A stretch of 64,000 nucleotides of DNA from Eubacterium sp. (GTDB taxonomy: Bacteria; Bacillota; Clostridia; Oscillospirales; Ruminococcaceae): the NCBI GenBank assembly GCA_031271685.1, contig JAISVH010000117.1, positions 1 to 64,000 of the forward strand, given 5' to 3'. Below, piece by piece: positions 15,596 through 24,431 of this stretch; position 1 is the stretch's first letter; every line of letters begins with the position of its first letter. A program made the position numbers and the translations under genes. The notes under the pieces are model-generated. The model had not been told where the DNA came from, made no database searches, and saw only the letters and a list, made by a program, of their open reading frames with translations.

Positions 15596-16985
15596 AATGT
15601 CATTTCAAGCAAAGCTAGAAATTGCGCGGCGTGACTTTTCTGAATATTGCAGGTTGAAATCGCCGGACTTTTATAAGCCCGATAGAAAATATTTAAAAGA
15701 GCTTTGCGAAGAATTGCAAAGCTTTTATTATTCAGATGAAAAGGTTATGATCATAAACATGCCACCACGACATGGAAAAAGCCGCACAGTCGGATGTTTC
15801 GTTGAATGGATTTTAGGGCGCGAGCATAAAATAAAAGTTATTACAGGTTCATATAATGAAATGGTTTCCGCCGGATTTTCAAAAGGAGTAAGGAACACTG
15901 TTATCGAACATAAAGCAGATAAAAGAAGAATCGTCTACAGCGATATTTTCCCTAATACACGCATAAAAAAAGGAGATGGGGCAATGAATATTTGGAGCCT
16001 TGAGGGTGGATTCAATAATTATCTTGCTACCTCCCCTTCGGGCACGGCGACCGGGTTCGGCGCAAACCTTCTGATTATCGACGACTTAATTAAATCGTCT
16101 TATGAGGCTAACAACAATCATATTTTAAATAGCCACTGGGAGTGGTATTCTAATACAATGGTGTCACGATTAGAAGAAGGTGGAAAAGTTATTATAATTA
16201 TGACCCGTTGGCATACAAACGACTTGGCCGGGCGAGCGTTTAAACATTACTCAGACCTAGACATAAAACCAAGGGTATTTTCACGCAAGGCAATGGATGA
16301 CTGCGGAGAGATGCTTTGTCCTGAAATATTATCTCTATCTTCTTATATTACAAAGTTAAAAACTATGTCGGCTGAAACGGTTGAGGCAAATTTTCAACAA
16401 AACCCTGTCGATATTAAAGGAAGGCTTTATGATAGGTTTAAAACTTATGATATGCCGCCGGCAGACAGCAATGGGGATCTTGTGTTCAGCGAAATATGCT
16501 GCTATACGGATACTGCCGATACGGGAGCAGACTTTCTTTGTGCGATATGTTACGGAGTATACAATCTTGAGGCATACGTTCTAGATGTGATCTATACTAA
16601 AGAATCCATGGAAACCACAGAGGAAAAGCTGACCAAAATGTTGGTTGAGAAAAAGGTAAACCGCGCTTACATAGAAAGCAACAGCGGAGGGCGCGGCTTT
16701 GCTCGGAATGTTGAGCGGCTGTTATCTGAAAAGTATAGATCGAACTATTGTAAAATTATTACTTTTTTCCAATCGAAAAATAAGTCGTCAAGAATTTTGT
16801 CAAACAGCAGTTGGGTAATGGGGCATATCTATTTTCCGATTAACTGGCAACACAGGTTTCCGGAGTTTTTTAAATCATTGAACGAATACAGTCGCGAGGG
16901 AAAAAACGCGCATGACGATGCCGCAGATGCGGTAACAGGTATTGCCGAAATAATTAACAAGGTAGAAACATTCAGTTTTGAGTAA
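15585..16985 (+). CDS. terL: Phage terminase large subunit
   Basis: 466 aa. ATPase domain: Walker A-like MPPRHGKSRT near residue 63, Walker B LLIIDDL near residue 164, coupling motif ITGSYNEM. C-terminal RNase H-like nuclease: first acidic site CCYTDTADTGADFLCAI, YIESNSGGRGFARNV, and final NAHDDAADAVTG. All key residues appear intact and there is no frameshift. Normally it packages phage DNA through a portal. Here no portal, capsid, tail, integrase or lysis genes follow; the next gene is a convergent aldo/keto reductase. Confidence 0.93.
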   Translation: MKSEMSFQAKLEIARRDFSEYCRLKSPDFYKPDRKYLKELCEELQSFYYSDEKVMIINMPPRHGKSRTVGCFVEWILGREHKIKVITGSYNEMVSAGFSKGVRNTVIEHKADKRRIVYSDIFPNTRIKKGDGAMNIWSLEGGFNNYLATSPSGTATGFGANLLIIDDLIKSSYEANNNHILNSHWEWYSNTMVSRLEEGGKVIIIMTRWHTNDLAGRAFKHYSDLDIKPRVFSRKAMDDCGEMLCPEILSLSSYITKLKTMSAETVEANFQQNPVDIKGRLYDRFKTYDMPPADSNGDLVFSEICCYTDTADTGADFLCAICYGVYNLEAYVLDVIYTKESMETTEEKLTKMLVEKKVNRAYIESNSGGRGFARNVERLLSEKYRSNYCKIITFFQSKNKSSRILSNSSWVMGHIYFPINWQHRFPEFFKSLNEYSREGKNAHDDAADAVTGIAEIINKVETFSFE

Positions 16986-17047
16986 TCACATATCATAAAA
17001 TTGCGTTCATTGCCGCCCCTGGCTTATCGGCAAAATTTACACAAATT

Positions 17048-18196
17048 TTACTCGCCGAACACCCGAACGGCTTTTTCCATGTTTTCTATTATCGAAACTG
17101 AAAACGGACATTTGCTCTCACAGCTGCCACATTTGATACAATCAGATCCATGAGTCGGCAATTCTTTATAATGCTGCCCTACTCCCTTTTGGATTGCGTT
17201 ATTATTCATAGTCGCAATATCAAGATACTTTGTTACCGACGCAATATCGATCCCCGCAGGGCACGGTAAACAGTGATTGCAATAAACGCAGTTTCCTTTA
17301 AAATTCTTATTCATGCCGCTAATCGCTTCGGTATAATCCAAATCCGCAACGTCCTCCGTTAAATAAGTTACGGCTTCCTCGATTTGTTTTCTGTTTTGAC
17401 ACCCTATCAAAACACTTGCCACAGAAGGGCGAGTAAGGGCATAATGAATACACCTGCTTACGGTGAGAGGTTTTGAAAAAGGAGTATGCTTATCCGAGAG
17501 CAGCTTTCCCCCAGCAAGCGTTTTCATCACCGTAATCGGAATATCAAGACTTTCACAGGTACGATACAATTCCTGTCGCGGCTTGTCGATCTCAAACATA
17601 ACGTTTGCGTCAAAACCAGACTCAAGGCAGTTTAAAACGTTCATGTCCGAAGGGATCATATCAAACGCCGGATTTATACTGAACATCAGCAGTTCGACAA
17701 TTCCAGTCTCGACAACTTTTTTGGCGATCACAGGGTTATGCGAGCTTGCTCCGATGGCTCTAATAGTCCCATTTCTCTTTAGTTCTTCAGCATATCTGAC
17801 TATTCCTGAATTGAATACCTCGTCGAAATGTTCCTCGCTGTCAATAAAAAATAGCATGCCAAAGTCTATATAATCCGTATTCAAATCTATCATTAAATTC
17901 TCAAAATATTTTTTATTTATTTCCAAATCCCTTGAAATATCATACTGTTGGTTTATATCGGTCGAACCTATATGCCCCTGTATAATAAATTTATTGCGAT
18001 TTCCTTTAATCGCCCGGCCTATTTTTTGGCGAATGTCGTTACCTGGCATAAAAACATCCAACATATTAATATCGTGTTCCATAGCAGCGCAAATAGTATC
18101 CTTAACAATGTCATAGTCCTTGCCATCGAGATGTTCCGCGCCTAAACCGATTATTCCTACCTGCATACCGGTTTTTCCCAAATTTCTATATTTCAT
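17048..18196 (-). CDS. Aldo/keto reductase with C-terminal 2x[4Fe-4S] ferredoxin domain
   Basis: 382 aa. MKYRNLGKTGMQVGIIGLGAEHLDG opens an AKR barrel (about residues 1-270) that includes DYIDFGMLFFID and IGASSHNP. The C-terminal about 100 residues carry CVYCNHCLPCPAGID and CIKCGSCESKCPF, two cluster-binding sets. Such fused AKRs are common in anaerobic Clostridia and probably pass electrons between a ferredoxin-type carrier and a carbonyl substrate. The substrate is not predictable. It is a single-gene unit with its own promoter. Confidence 0.9.
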   Translation of the reverse strand: MKYRNLGKTGMQVGIIGLGAEHLDGKDYDIVKDTICAAMEHDINMLDVFMPGNDIRQKIGRAIKGNRNKFIIQGHIGSTDINQQYDISRDLEINKKYFENLMIDLNTDYIDFGMLFFIDSEEHFDEVFNSGIVRYAEELKRNGTIRAIGASSHNPVIAKKVVETGIVELLMFSINPAFDMIPSDMNVLNCLESGFDANVMFEIDKPRQELYRTCESLDIPITVMKTLAGGKLLSDKHTPFSKPLTVSRCIHYALTRPSVASVLIGCQNRKQIEEAVTYLTEDVADLDYTEAISGMNKNFKGNCVYCNHCLPCPAGIDIASVTKYLDIATMNNNAIQKGVGQHYKELPTHGSDCIKCGSCESKCPFSVSIIENMEKAVRVFGE

Positions 18197-18228
18197 ATAC
18201 CCTCCGTTTTGCCGTATGTTACAGTATT

Positions 18229-18257
18229 ATTATAACATATCCTTAATAATTTTTCAA
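18229..18257 (-). promoter_or_regulatory. Promoter of the aldo/keto reductase gene
   Basis: Minus strand TTGAAA (18252-18257), 17-bp spacer, TATAAT (18229-18234), 33 bp before the ATG. Confidence 0.88.
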
Positions 18258-18312
18258 CCTATTTCCTGATGGCATTTAAGAGGTATATAGTATAGCAAAT
18301 TAACTTAAAAAT

Positions 18313-18346
18313 AAGCCCAGCGGCTAATATTTTAGCCGCTGGGCTT
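18313..18346 (-). terminator. Terminator after the pectate lyase gene
   Basis: A perfect 15-bp stem AAGCCCAGCGGCTAA / TTAGCCGCTGGGCTT with a 4-nt loop, followed on the minus strand by ATTTTTAAG. It lies 91 bp beyond the pectate lyase stop. Confidence 0.85.
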
Positions 18347-18436
18347 AAAGGCTGCTGACAGCGAGTTAGATCGTTATTGCCAACGCCATTTTTTCAGACT
18401 GCAAAGCCGTATTCTTGATTAACTGTATTTGCAAAT

Positions 18437-21400
18437 TTAATTGTATTCAACCAATATATAAGCCAGTCCGGGATCGCCGTTTTGCTTTTTGATTGTATGC
18501 GTGCCGGCCGATATTGCGGTAGTAAACATTCCGCCCGATATATTCCGGCTTACGTTGTCAAACTTCAGCGTCCCCGTATCCGAACCGAACCAAAGTGTGA
18601 TAACGGCAGGCTCTGAGGTAACAAAGGAAATATCGGTGTTGGTTTCTAATTTTGCAGGCGTAGTAACAACAACCCCGTTGGCTTGCACATTCTTCCCTGA
18701 CTGAAAATTAATTGATGTAAAGTTGAAAAATTCGCTGGTTAAATTCCTGCCGTCAAAGTTGTGGCTAAACACGCTTCCACCGCCAGTCTGAACATACTGC
18801 GGGATAATAAGGCTTATTACGTTGCTCTGCAAGCTGTCTGCAGTTTCTACCAACAGATCAAGCCTTTTCTCGTCCACCACTAACCCGGTGACGTTGATCG
18901 TGCGCTCACCCGCGCTAACAGAGCCGCCGTTAATTCCCGCCCTAATAGCAGATTTTGCCGGAATAGGATCATTAACATTACTAATTAAATAATATGCCGT
19001 TCCGTTCGTATTCAAATTGAACTTGACCGATGCCGTATCCTCCCCTGTGCGGGATGCAACTATGGCCGTTATTTGCGGAACGACCGGCGGCGTCACGCCG
19101 CTTTCGCCTTCGTCCACCGAAATGTAATAAACGCCCAGTTCCTTATCATTGCGCTGAATGGTGTATGTGCCTGACTCTGTTATCGAATATTTACATTCCG
19201 TCATAACGTTTGCGGGCAGATTCCACACTTGAAGCGAGGTTTTGTTTCCGCTTATGAACGCGCCTTTGCTTATCTGTATTTTCCCGACATTGGCATTGCG
19301 CCCCGATGCTAAGAAAGTAACCTCGGCCGGTCCTGCCGTGCTAAAAGTAACATATCCGTTGCTGTCTAATTTTACCGCTTTGGTATAAGTTATGCCGTTA
19401 TACGTCCGCGCACTGTCGTTAAAAGTTGCGCTGCTAGGTGAAAAATAATTCTCCGTATTTATACTTTGATCGGGATAAAGAATCTTTTCACTACCAGTAG
19501 GCGGATCAATGGGCGTGTTTGTATACCGAGGGATATTGACAGCAAACACACTGCTTTCGCTTATTCCGTTTACCTGTACCATATAAACTTTCTTTGCGGT
19601 ATTCCCGCTTAAATTGCTTATATTAAACGATTTAGCGGTTGCAGTGCCTTCGTTTACGCCGGTTATGCTTACCTGAACGCCTCCTTTGATCGCTGCGGCA
19701 TTAGGCTCCGAAGCACTTTCTTCATATACAATATAGTATAAAGTCCCGTTTGCCGTTGTTCTGAAATTAACCGACGCAGACGTGGCTGCTGTGCGTGTTG
19801 CAGAGCCGTTAGACAACTGCGGAACAGTCGCGGTAGGCGGCGGGACGTCAGGGATGTCCGGCTCTTCATAATTACCCTTCATCACTCCGCTATAAGCCAT
19901 AACTTCAGCTTTCGCCGTATTTGCATCCGTGAGATTTGAAACGTCGCTCTTTTTATTTGAGCTGTCATAATAAAAAACCGAAGAGTTAGTATCAAAATCG
20001 GGATACTTATTTTTGTTAGTTACTTTTTGATCTCTAGTTGACGCTACGGTGGAGTTGTCCGGATTACTGGACCCAGTAAAGATATTATTAAACGACTTTA
20101 CCACACCTCCGCTGGTTACTGCAATTGCTTTTTTAGCGTTTTCAAAATAGTTAGCTTCCAACAGAGTATATGAGTTTGCCCTTGCGCTTATAGACGAACC
20201 TGTGCTTCCTAATAAATAATTGTTATACATGTGCAGGTTCGCTTGCCTTATCAGCGGGGTTCTTGAGCCGACTTTATTATACCAGTTATGGTGAATTGTA
20301 ACATGATAAGTTAAATTACTGTCGCTGCCACCTATTAAGCTGTTTTTCGCAGTTCCGTTAAAAACGTTGTAAGCAATAGTAAAATTGTCGCCGCGCTTGA
20401 TGTCGCAGGAACCGTCGCCTTCATATTTATCACCCTCAGAATCTGCGCAGGCTTTGCTGCGCCCAACCTCGAAGGTATTGTTATGAACCCATACTCTTGT
20501 CATCTCGAAGTTATTTGCATCGTTAACGTTACCCTCTATACCCAACGCGTCTTCGGGATAGTATTGGAACGTTAAGTTTCTAACTTCAATGGATTCTCCG
20601 GCCTTAAAGTTTAGCCCCCACCCATAAAGTCTGGCACCATCGCCGATACCCTCAATAGTAAAGTTTTTTGCGCCTCTGACTATTGCCATATTGCCGTTTT
20701 CCTTTGCGCTTGTATCGAAAGAAGTCAGACCTGATATCTTACTATATTTAGGAGGGATATTGCCGTTTCTGCCGGATTCCGGATCAACAGGAGGGTTTAC
20801 CGACTGATCAACCGTCCCAATTGTCCCGATAATTCTTACGATCAACGGACGACTGTTTGTAATTTGAGATACTATACTGCTGCCGATACCGGTGGCGTTA
20901 AGAATTTGGCCAATGCCTACGTTAGAATAACCCGGAATCGTAAGAGTGTTCTTGTTCGCATCAGTCACATAAACGATAAGCGCGTTTGACTTAGGAGTGC
21001 CGTCATTATTATAAGCGCCTACTCCTTCGTTATAATTAAAATGAGCGTAACCGCTGCGATCATGCTTATTCGGCGTAGCGTTAAACGACGTTGCGGACGT
21101 CTCTTGCTCACCTCCGGAGTTTACAGGAACGATCTTTACGGTGTGCTCTATTCCCCCGGCAAGACCCGGGATATCTACACGGGTACCGCGGATGAGCTGA
21201 GCGTCTACCGGCTTAAACGCCGAGTCATTCTCCGACGAGCGTTTATAATAAACTTTATATGAACTTGCGCCGGCAAAGCTTTGCCACTCAGCATACACGC
21301 TTTCAAGCCATCCTCCGGCTTTCATTATGGTTACCCTTCCGGACACCGCCGAAGGGGGAGTGATTCCTTCGGGAACCAGGCCATCTTTTAAGGAGCCTGC

Positions 21401-21487
21401 GGCCGCAACCGAAATCCCGCTAACAGCTGATAAACAAATAATAGTCGCCAAAATGACAACCATGGCCTTTTTAACTAAAATTTTCAT
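18437..21487 (-). CDS. Secreted multidomain pectate lyase (PL1 family)
   Basis: 1016 aa. A signal peptide (VKKAMVVILATIICLSAVSG...A) precedes an Fn3-like domain (about 40-135). The PL1 beta-helix (about 140-540) contains VWVHNNTFE, CDIKRGDNFTIAYNVF, HVTIHHNWYNKVGSRTPLIR and MYNNYL, typical of pectate lyase C/Pel. After it, two related Fn3-like modules ('GTLYYIVYE', 'GTAYYLISN') alternate with two related beta-sandwich modules ending YYISVDE and AYILVEY, probably carbohydrate-binding. The enzyme cleaves polygalacturonate outside the cell by beta-elimination using Ca2+. There is no dockerin or sortase signal, so it is likely free. AAGGAG precedes the ATG. Confidence 0.93.
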   Translation of the reverse strand: MKILVKKAMVVILATIICLSAVSGISVAAAGSLKDGLVPEGITPPSAVSGRVTIMKAGGWLESVYAEWQSFAGASSYKVYYKRSSENDSAFKPVDAQLIRGTRVDIPGLAGGIEHTVKIVPVNSGGEQETSATSFNATPNKHDRSGYAHFNYNEGVGAYNNDGTPKSNALIVYVTDANKNTLTIPGYSNVGIGQILNATGIGSSIVSQITNSRPLIVRIIGTIGTVDQSVNPPVDPESGRNGNIPPKYSKISGLTSFDTSAKENGNMAIVRGAKNFTIEGIGDGARLYGWGLNFKAGESIEVRNLTFQYYPEDALGIEGNVNDANNFEMTRVWVHNNTFEVGRSKACADSEGDKYEGDGSCDIKRGDNFTIAYNVFNGTAKNSLIGGSDSNLTYHVTIHHNWYNKVGSRTPLIRQANLHMYNNYLLGSTGSSISARANSYTLLEANYFENAKKAIAVTSGGVVKSFNNIFTGSSNPDNSTVASTRDQKVTNKNKYPDFDTNSSVFYYDSSNKKSDVSNLTDANTAKAEVMAYSGVMKGNYEEPDIPDVPPPTATVPQLSNGSATRTAATSASVNFRTTANGTLYYIVYEESASEPNAAAIKGGVQVSITGVNEGTATAKSFNISNLSGNTAKKVYMVQVNGISESSVFAVNIPRYTNTPIDPPTGSEKILYPDQSINTENYFSPSSATFNDSARTYNGITYTKAVKLDSNGYVTFSTAGPAEVTFLASGRNANVGKIQISKGAFISGNKTSLQVWNLPANVMTECKYSITESGTYTIQRNDKELGVYYISVDEGESGVTPPVVPQITAIVASRTGEDTASVKFNLNTNGTAYYLISNVNDPIPAKSAIRAGINGGSVSAGERTINVTGLVVDEKRLDLLVETADSLQSNVISLIIPQYVQTGGGSVFSHNFDGRNLTSEFFNFTSINFQSGKNVQANGVVVTTPAKLETNTDISFVTSEPAVITLWFGSDTGTLKFDNVSRNISGGMFTTAISAGTHTIKKQNGDPGLAYILVEYN

Positions 21488-21593
21488 AATACTGCTCCTT
21501 TATTTTTTTCCTAAAACACTGCAATGTTTTAGGGCCAATACTCGAGCGTGTTCGGTAATAGTCAATGCGGCTAATATATTCAGTCAATTTAAT

Positions 21594-21719
21594 GCAATAC
21601 CGCACAGCTCTGGCGCACAAATCACACCGTCGGATTTTTCGTCAAATTTGGCAATTTTGCCTTGAATATCCTTTGATATTTAAGGAAAAATTAACGGAGT
21701 ATGTCGGAAATTTCTCCTC
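21594..21719 (+). repeat. Family B repeat, right end lost
   Basis: Starts GCAATACCGCACAGCTCTGG, then TTGGCAATTTTGCC and AATATCCTTTGATATTTAAGG as in the B copy at 12761. The right terminal inverted repeat is missing. Confidence 0.7.
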
Positions 21720-21762
21720 CAATAGTCATTTTGCTTATTATCGAACATGCCCTTGTCTCAAA

Positions 21763-21921
21763 TATAGTCAGTCAATTTAAAAACCCTAAAGGGTTTTTAA
21801 ACAGCGGGCAAATCCCATTGGCACACCTTAAGGCGCGAGACTGACTATGCAGCAAGGCAAGGCCGCCTTCGGCGGCACGCGACGCATGCCGCGTCTTAAA
21901 AACGCTAAATGCGTTTTTATA
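21763..21921 (+). repeat. Family D repeat, nearly full length
   Basis: TATAGTCAGTCAATTTAAAA at the left; AAAACGCTAAATGCGTTTTTATA at the right, where it runs into family C. Contains AACCCTAAAGGGTTTTT and CCGCCTTCGGCGG hairpins. Aligned by eye with 9377-9546. Confidence 0.75.
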
Positions 21922-22022
21922 GTTAATTAACTTAGAAAATATCAAAAATAATAACTCGAAAGCTTTAATAAATGCGACTTTGCGAAAATTATTTTTGCTT
22001 GTTTTCAAGTTAATTTACTATA
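21918..22022 (+). repeat. Family C repeat, full length
   Basis: 105 bp with terminal inverted repeats TATAGTTAATTAACTT and AAGTTAATTTACTATA (15 of 16 bases match) and TA at both ends. No coding capacity: a MITE-like structure. Confidence 0.85.
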
Positions 22023-22393
22023 AACTGCCAAGCTATAACTACCGTATATCCTTTTTTATCGTTTTTTGATCACCCCCTTAAAATTATTTAAAAACGAAGC
22101 TATCATATGACCAGCGCTAAAATCACACAATAAGCCCGATTTTCCATTTTAGCAAATTGTGTAAGCATGAACGTGAATTCCATGTTTACACTCGCCGCTG
22201 AAAGCGGCGCACTGCGGAAAAACCGCATTGATTATAGCATTTAAAAAAAGTAAACATTTTACCAAAATACTATAATTAACCCTACTTGTACTTATTCGCT
22301 TACAGTATACTTCCAAAAACGACATTTATCAAGAGGAAAAATGTCGAATATTGTCGAAAATATATTAAAATTTTATAAAACATTATTATAATT

Positions 22394-22429
22394 TATAACT
22401 GCGTTAATACCCCCCGCCTCTTAGGCGGC
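22394..22429 (-). repeat. Family A repeat fragment (reverse)
   Basis: TATAACTGCGTTAATACCCC then GCCTCTTAGGC, the right third of A in reverse. It continues directly into a family D fragment. Confidence 0.65.
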
Positions 22430-22487
22430 ACGCGGCGCACGCCGCGTCTTAAAAAAGCATTTAGCGTTTTTAAACCGACTAGCTATA
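22430..22487 (+). repeat. Family D repeat, right half
   Basis: GCGGCACGCGGCGCACGCCG through TTTAAACCGACTAGCTATA, matching the right half of the copy at 9377. Confidence 0.7.
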
Positions 22488-22533
22488 AATAGACCGCGGC
22501 AAAGAGCAAGCGACATAGAACTCTCAATATAAA

Positions 22534-22565
22534 TTTAAACGGCCCCAAAATTGGGGCCGTTTAAA
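22534..22565 (-). terminator. Terminator after the metallo-hydrolase gene
   Basis: Perfect 15-bp inverted repeat TTTAAACGGCCCCAA / TTGGGGCCGTTTAAA with a 2-nt centre. Followed on the minus strand by TTTATATTG; it lies 52 bp past the stop. Confidence 0.75.
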
Positions 22566-22617
22566 ACATTTTAAAAAACGCAAATATTTTATTACAACGC
22601 TATAGATATTATAATTT

Positions 22618-23682
22618 TTAATGTTTTACTAACTCAATCTCAGTATTCGGCTCAACAATGAGTTTGCCGGGTCCGTTGAAGCTTTCGGCGATCTCTTTAT
22701 CAAATAATACGCCTGATTTTGTATGGATCGGAATATTGACCTTTGCGCCGATAATCTTTGCGCACGAGGTCGCTTCCAAGGCGTTCATATTATACACGCC
22801 ATCCACAGGAAGCAGCGCATAGTCTAAATTTTTAGAAGCAAACGTTGCCATTTGACCCGTCGTTGAAGTATCGCCAGCCGCATAAACCTTAACGCCGTCA
22901 ACAGTAATAATAAATCCTACGCATTCTCTAACATTATGATTGTCGTTAGCAGCTGAAACCGCCTGAATATTTATACCATTAACATCAAAAGTCGAATACC
23001 TTATTCCGTCCACCGATTCCTTGTTGGTTATTGTTCTGCAACCATCATTCTTATTAGTAATCAGGTCAATATTATTATGGTCGTCATGCTGATGAGTAAC
23101 CAAAATTATATCCGCAGGAACATCATAGCCTTCTCCAGCATAGGGATCCACATAGATAACCGTGCCATTTTTAGCGGTAATCCTATAGCTTGCGTGTCCC
23201 TGATACAAAAGCGTTGTCTTGGGTTCGGCTCCTGCCGAAGTGTCCTCACCCGCCGAAGTGTCCTCTTCTGCAGTCTCATCTTCGTCGTCTTCCGTCGGCT
23301 CAACGGCGTCACTCTGTGCGGCAGTCCCTTTTGCTCCTGTGTAAGCGCTTGTATTTATAATCCTTCCGCTATCGTCAACTTCTACCGCTCTTATTAAATA
23401 TTTTGTGTCGCCGGATTCGCTTACATCCCAATCAGTATCAGTATAAACGGTTTTTGCGGTATAAATTATCCTTGAATATTTACCGATCTCTTCATTAAAG
23501 CGATAAATTCCATAATAGGTTGCCCCGTCTGACGGTTTTGTTACCTCAATAACCGGGTTGTTTTCCTGAACTGACACAGAAAATCGAGGGGTTTCCAACT
23601 CATTTGCGGCCGAAACTGGGGTCGCAATCAAGCCAAAAACAATTGACGCTGCCAAAAACAATGATAAAAATCTTTTTTTCAT
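22618..23682 (-). CDS. Secreted metallo-beta-lactamase-fold hydrolase
   Basis: 354 aa. A signal peptide (KKRFLSLFLAASIVFGLIATPVSA) is followed by an Fn3-like region (about 30-115) and an acidic linker (EPTEDDEDETAEEDTSAGED). The MBL domain (about 155-350) has IYVDPYAG, THQHDDH, AVSAANDNHN and YAAGDTSTTG. This pattern resembles the UPF0173/UlaG-like branch of the fold. An extracellular location is unusual for that branch. The substrate is unknown. The ribosome binding site GGAGG is close to the ATG. Confidence 0.85.
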   Translation of the reverse strand: MKKRFLSLFLAASIVFGLIATPVSAANELETPRFSVSVQENNPVIEVTKPSDGATYYGIYRFNEEIGKYSRIIYTAKTVYTDTDWDVSESGDTKYLIRAVEVDDSGRIINTSAYTGAKGTAAQSDAVEPTEDDEDETAEEDTSAGEDTSAGAEPKTTLLYQGHASYRITAKNGTVIYVDPYAGEGYDVPADIILVTHQHDDHNNIDLITNKNDGCRTITNKESVDGIRYSTFDVNGINIQAVSAANDNHNVRECVGFIITVDGVKVYAAGDTSTTGQMATFASKNLDYALLPVDGVYNMNALEATSCAKIIGAKVNIPIHTKSGVLFDKEIAESFNGPGKLIVEPNTEIELVKH

Positions 23683-23715
23683 ATGCGCACCTCCAAAAAT
23701 TTTATTATAAATTAT

Positions 23716-23744
23716 ATTTTACAATATTTTTATAAACTTGTCAA
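23716..23744 (-). promoter_or_regulatory. Promoter of the metallo-hydrolase gene
   Basis: Minus strand TTGACA (23739-23744), 17-bp spacer, TAAAAT (23716-23721), 34 bp before the ATG. Confidence 0.85.
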
Positions 23745-23762
23745 CAATAATTTTTCATGATT

Positions 23763-23880
23763 TTCAAACATCTGCGACTGATCCGCTTCCAGTGTTTTAT
23801 AATCGTTTAACTTTAAATTTAATAAATTTCAAGTTAAACGACTATAACAAGCGTCGGCGGGGGATATAAACGCGGTTATA
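23763..23880 (+). repeat. Family A repeat with nested element E
   Basis: TTCAAACATCTGCG to CGCGGTTATA. The A sequence is split after AGTGTTT by a 49-bp E palindrome and resumes at ACAAGCGTCGG. Removing E and one TA restores the canonical AGTGTTTTAACAAGCGTC. Confidence 0.85.
23798..23846 (+). repeat. Family E palindrome inserted in A
   Basis: 49 bp, TATAATCGTTTAACTTTAAA ... AAGTTAAACGACTATA, flanked by a TA duplication in the host A element. Confidence 0.85.
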
Positions 23881-23908
23881 TTTTACGTTGTGAATAATTT
23901 GAATAACT

Positions 23909-24121
23909 TTATTTTGCATATGCCGTAGGACTCCCGCAAACATCGCAAAACCGAGCGTCGTCAGGATATATAAACTTGCTTTTATTCCAGACACAATCAG
24001 TATTAGTGCAAATATTTATGTTTGGCGAGTTTTCTTCCGTCGGCAATTCTCTGCCGCACTTTTGGCAAAATTTTGACTCTATTCGATAAGACTGAGCACC
24101 GCATCCCATACAAGTTTTCAT
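23909..24121 (-). CDS. Small double zinc-ribbon protein
   Basis: 70 aa with four CxxC-type knuckles: CMGCG, CQKCG, CTNTDC and CDVCGSP. These form two zinc ribbons (about residues 4-25 and 37-65). Such stand-alone ribbon proteins are frequent in Clostridia; their role is unknown. No adjacent partner gene suggests a function. A family C element lies 24 bp upstream. Confidence 0.75.
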   Translation of the reverse strand: MKTCMGCGAQSYRIESKFCQKCGRELPTEENSPNINICTNTDCVWNKSKFIYPDDARFCDVCGSPTAYAK

Positions 24122-24144
24122 ATTAAATACTCCTATTTTTTATT

Positions 24145-24288
24145 TATAGTTAATTAGGTTAGAAAATATCAAGAATAATAACTCAAAAGCGCAGCGTTAT
24201 ATCAGGTTGACTTATAGTCAATAAAAAGCCAAACTGCTATAGGTTTTGCGAAAATTATTTTTGCTCATTCTAAAGTTAATTTACTATA
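24145..24288 (+). repeat. Family C repeat with nested element F
   Basis: Ends TATAGTTAATTAGGTTAG and CTAAAGTTAATTTACTATA. Relative to the 21918 copy it contains an extra TA-bounded hairpin, element F, at 24198-24241. Confidence 0.8.
24198..24241 (+). repeat. Family F hairpin element
   Basis: TATATCAGGTTGACTTATAG ... CCAAACTGCTATA; imperfect palindrome of about 44 bp. Related copies at 27430 and 32238. Confidence 0.65.
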
Positions 24289-24369
24289 CTACTAAATTAA
24301 AGATTTTACGGAATATAATCATTATATATTAACGAATTGATAAAGTCAAGGATTTTATTTAATTGACAC

Positions 24370-24398
24370 TTGCGCTTTATGCAGTTTTATGCTATAAT
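24370..24398 (+). promoter_or_regulatory. Promoter of the DUF1934-argS-NUDIX operon
   Basis: TTGCGC (24370-24375), 17-bp spacer, extended -10 TGCTATAAT with TATAAT at 24393-24398. About 25 of 33 bases are identical to the promoter at 37732-37760. Confidence 0.82.
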
Positions 24399-24431
24399 AT
24401 GTTTATACCTTAAACAATAATGGAGAGCCAA

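Larger units (their letters stand above)
21488..22617. other. 1.1-kb intergenic region packed with repeats
   Basis: Holds a 9-bp hairpin in the pectate lyase leader (CCTAAAACA / TGTTTTAGG, 21510-21533), a B copy, D and C elements fused end to end, an A fragment joined to a D fragment, and the terminator of the next gene. It also has a GTGAATTCCATGTTTAC plus CGCTGAAAGCGGCG hairpin (about 22170-22210) that recurs at about 29568-29608. The 78-aa ORF at 21772-22008 lies wholly within D and C and is rejected. Confidence 0.6.

Noticed and set aside
21772-22008. 78-aa minus-strand ORF
   Set aside because: It lies completely within the D and C repeats and a similar peptide (FKTRxxxRAAE) appears in the D copy at 9462-9749, so it is repeat sequence read by chance.
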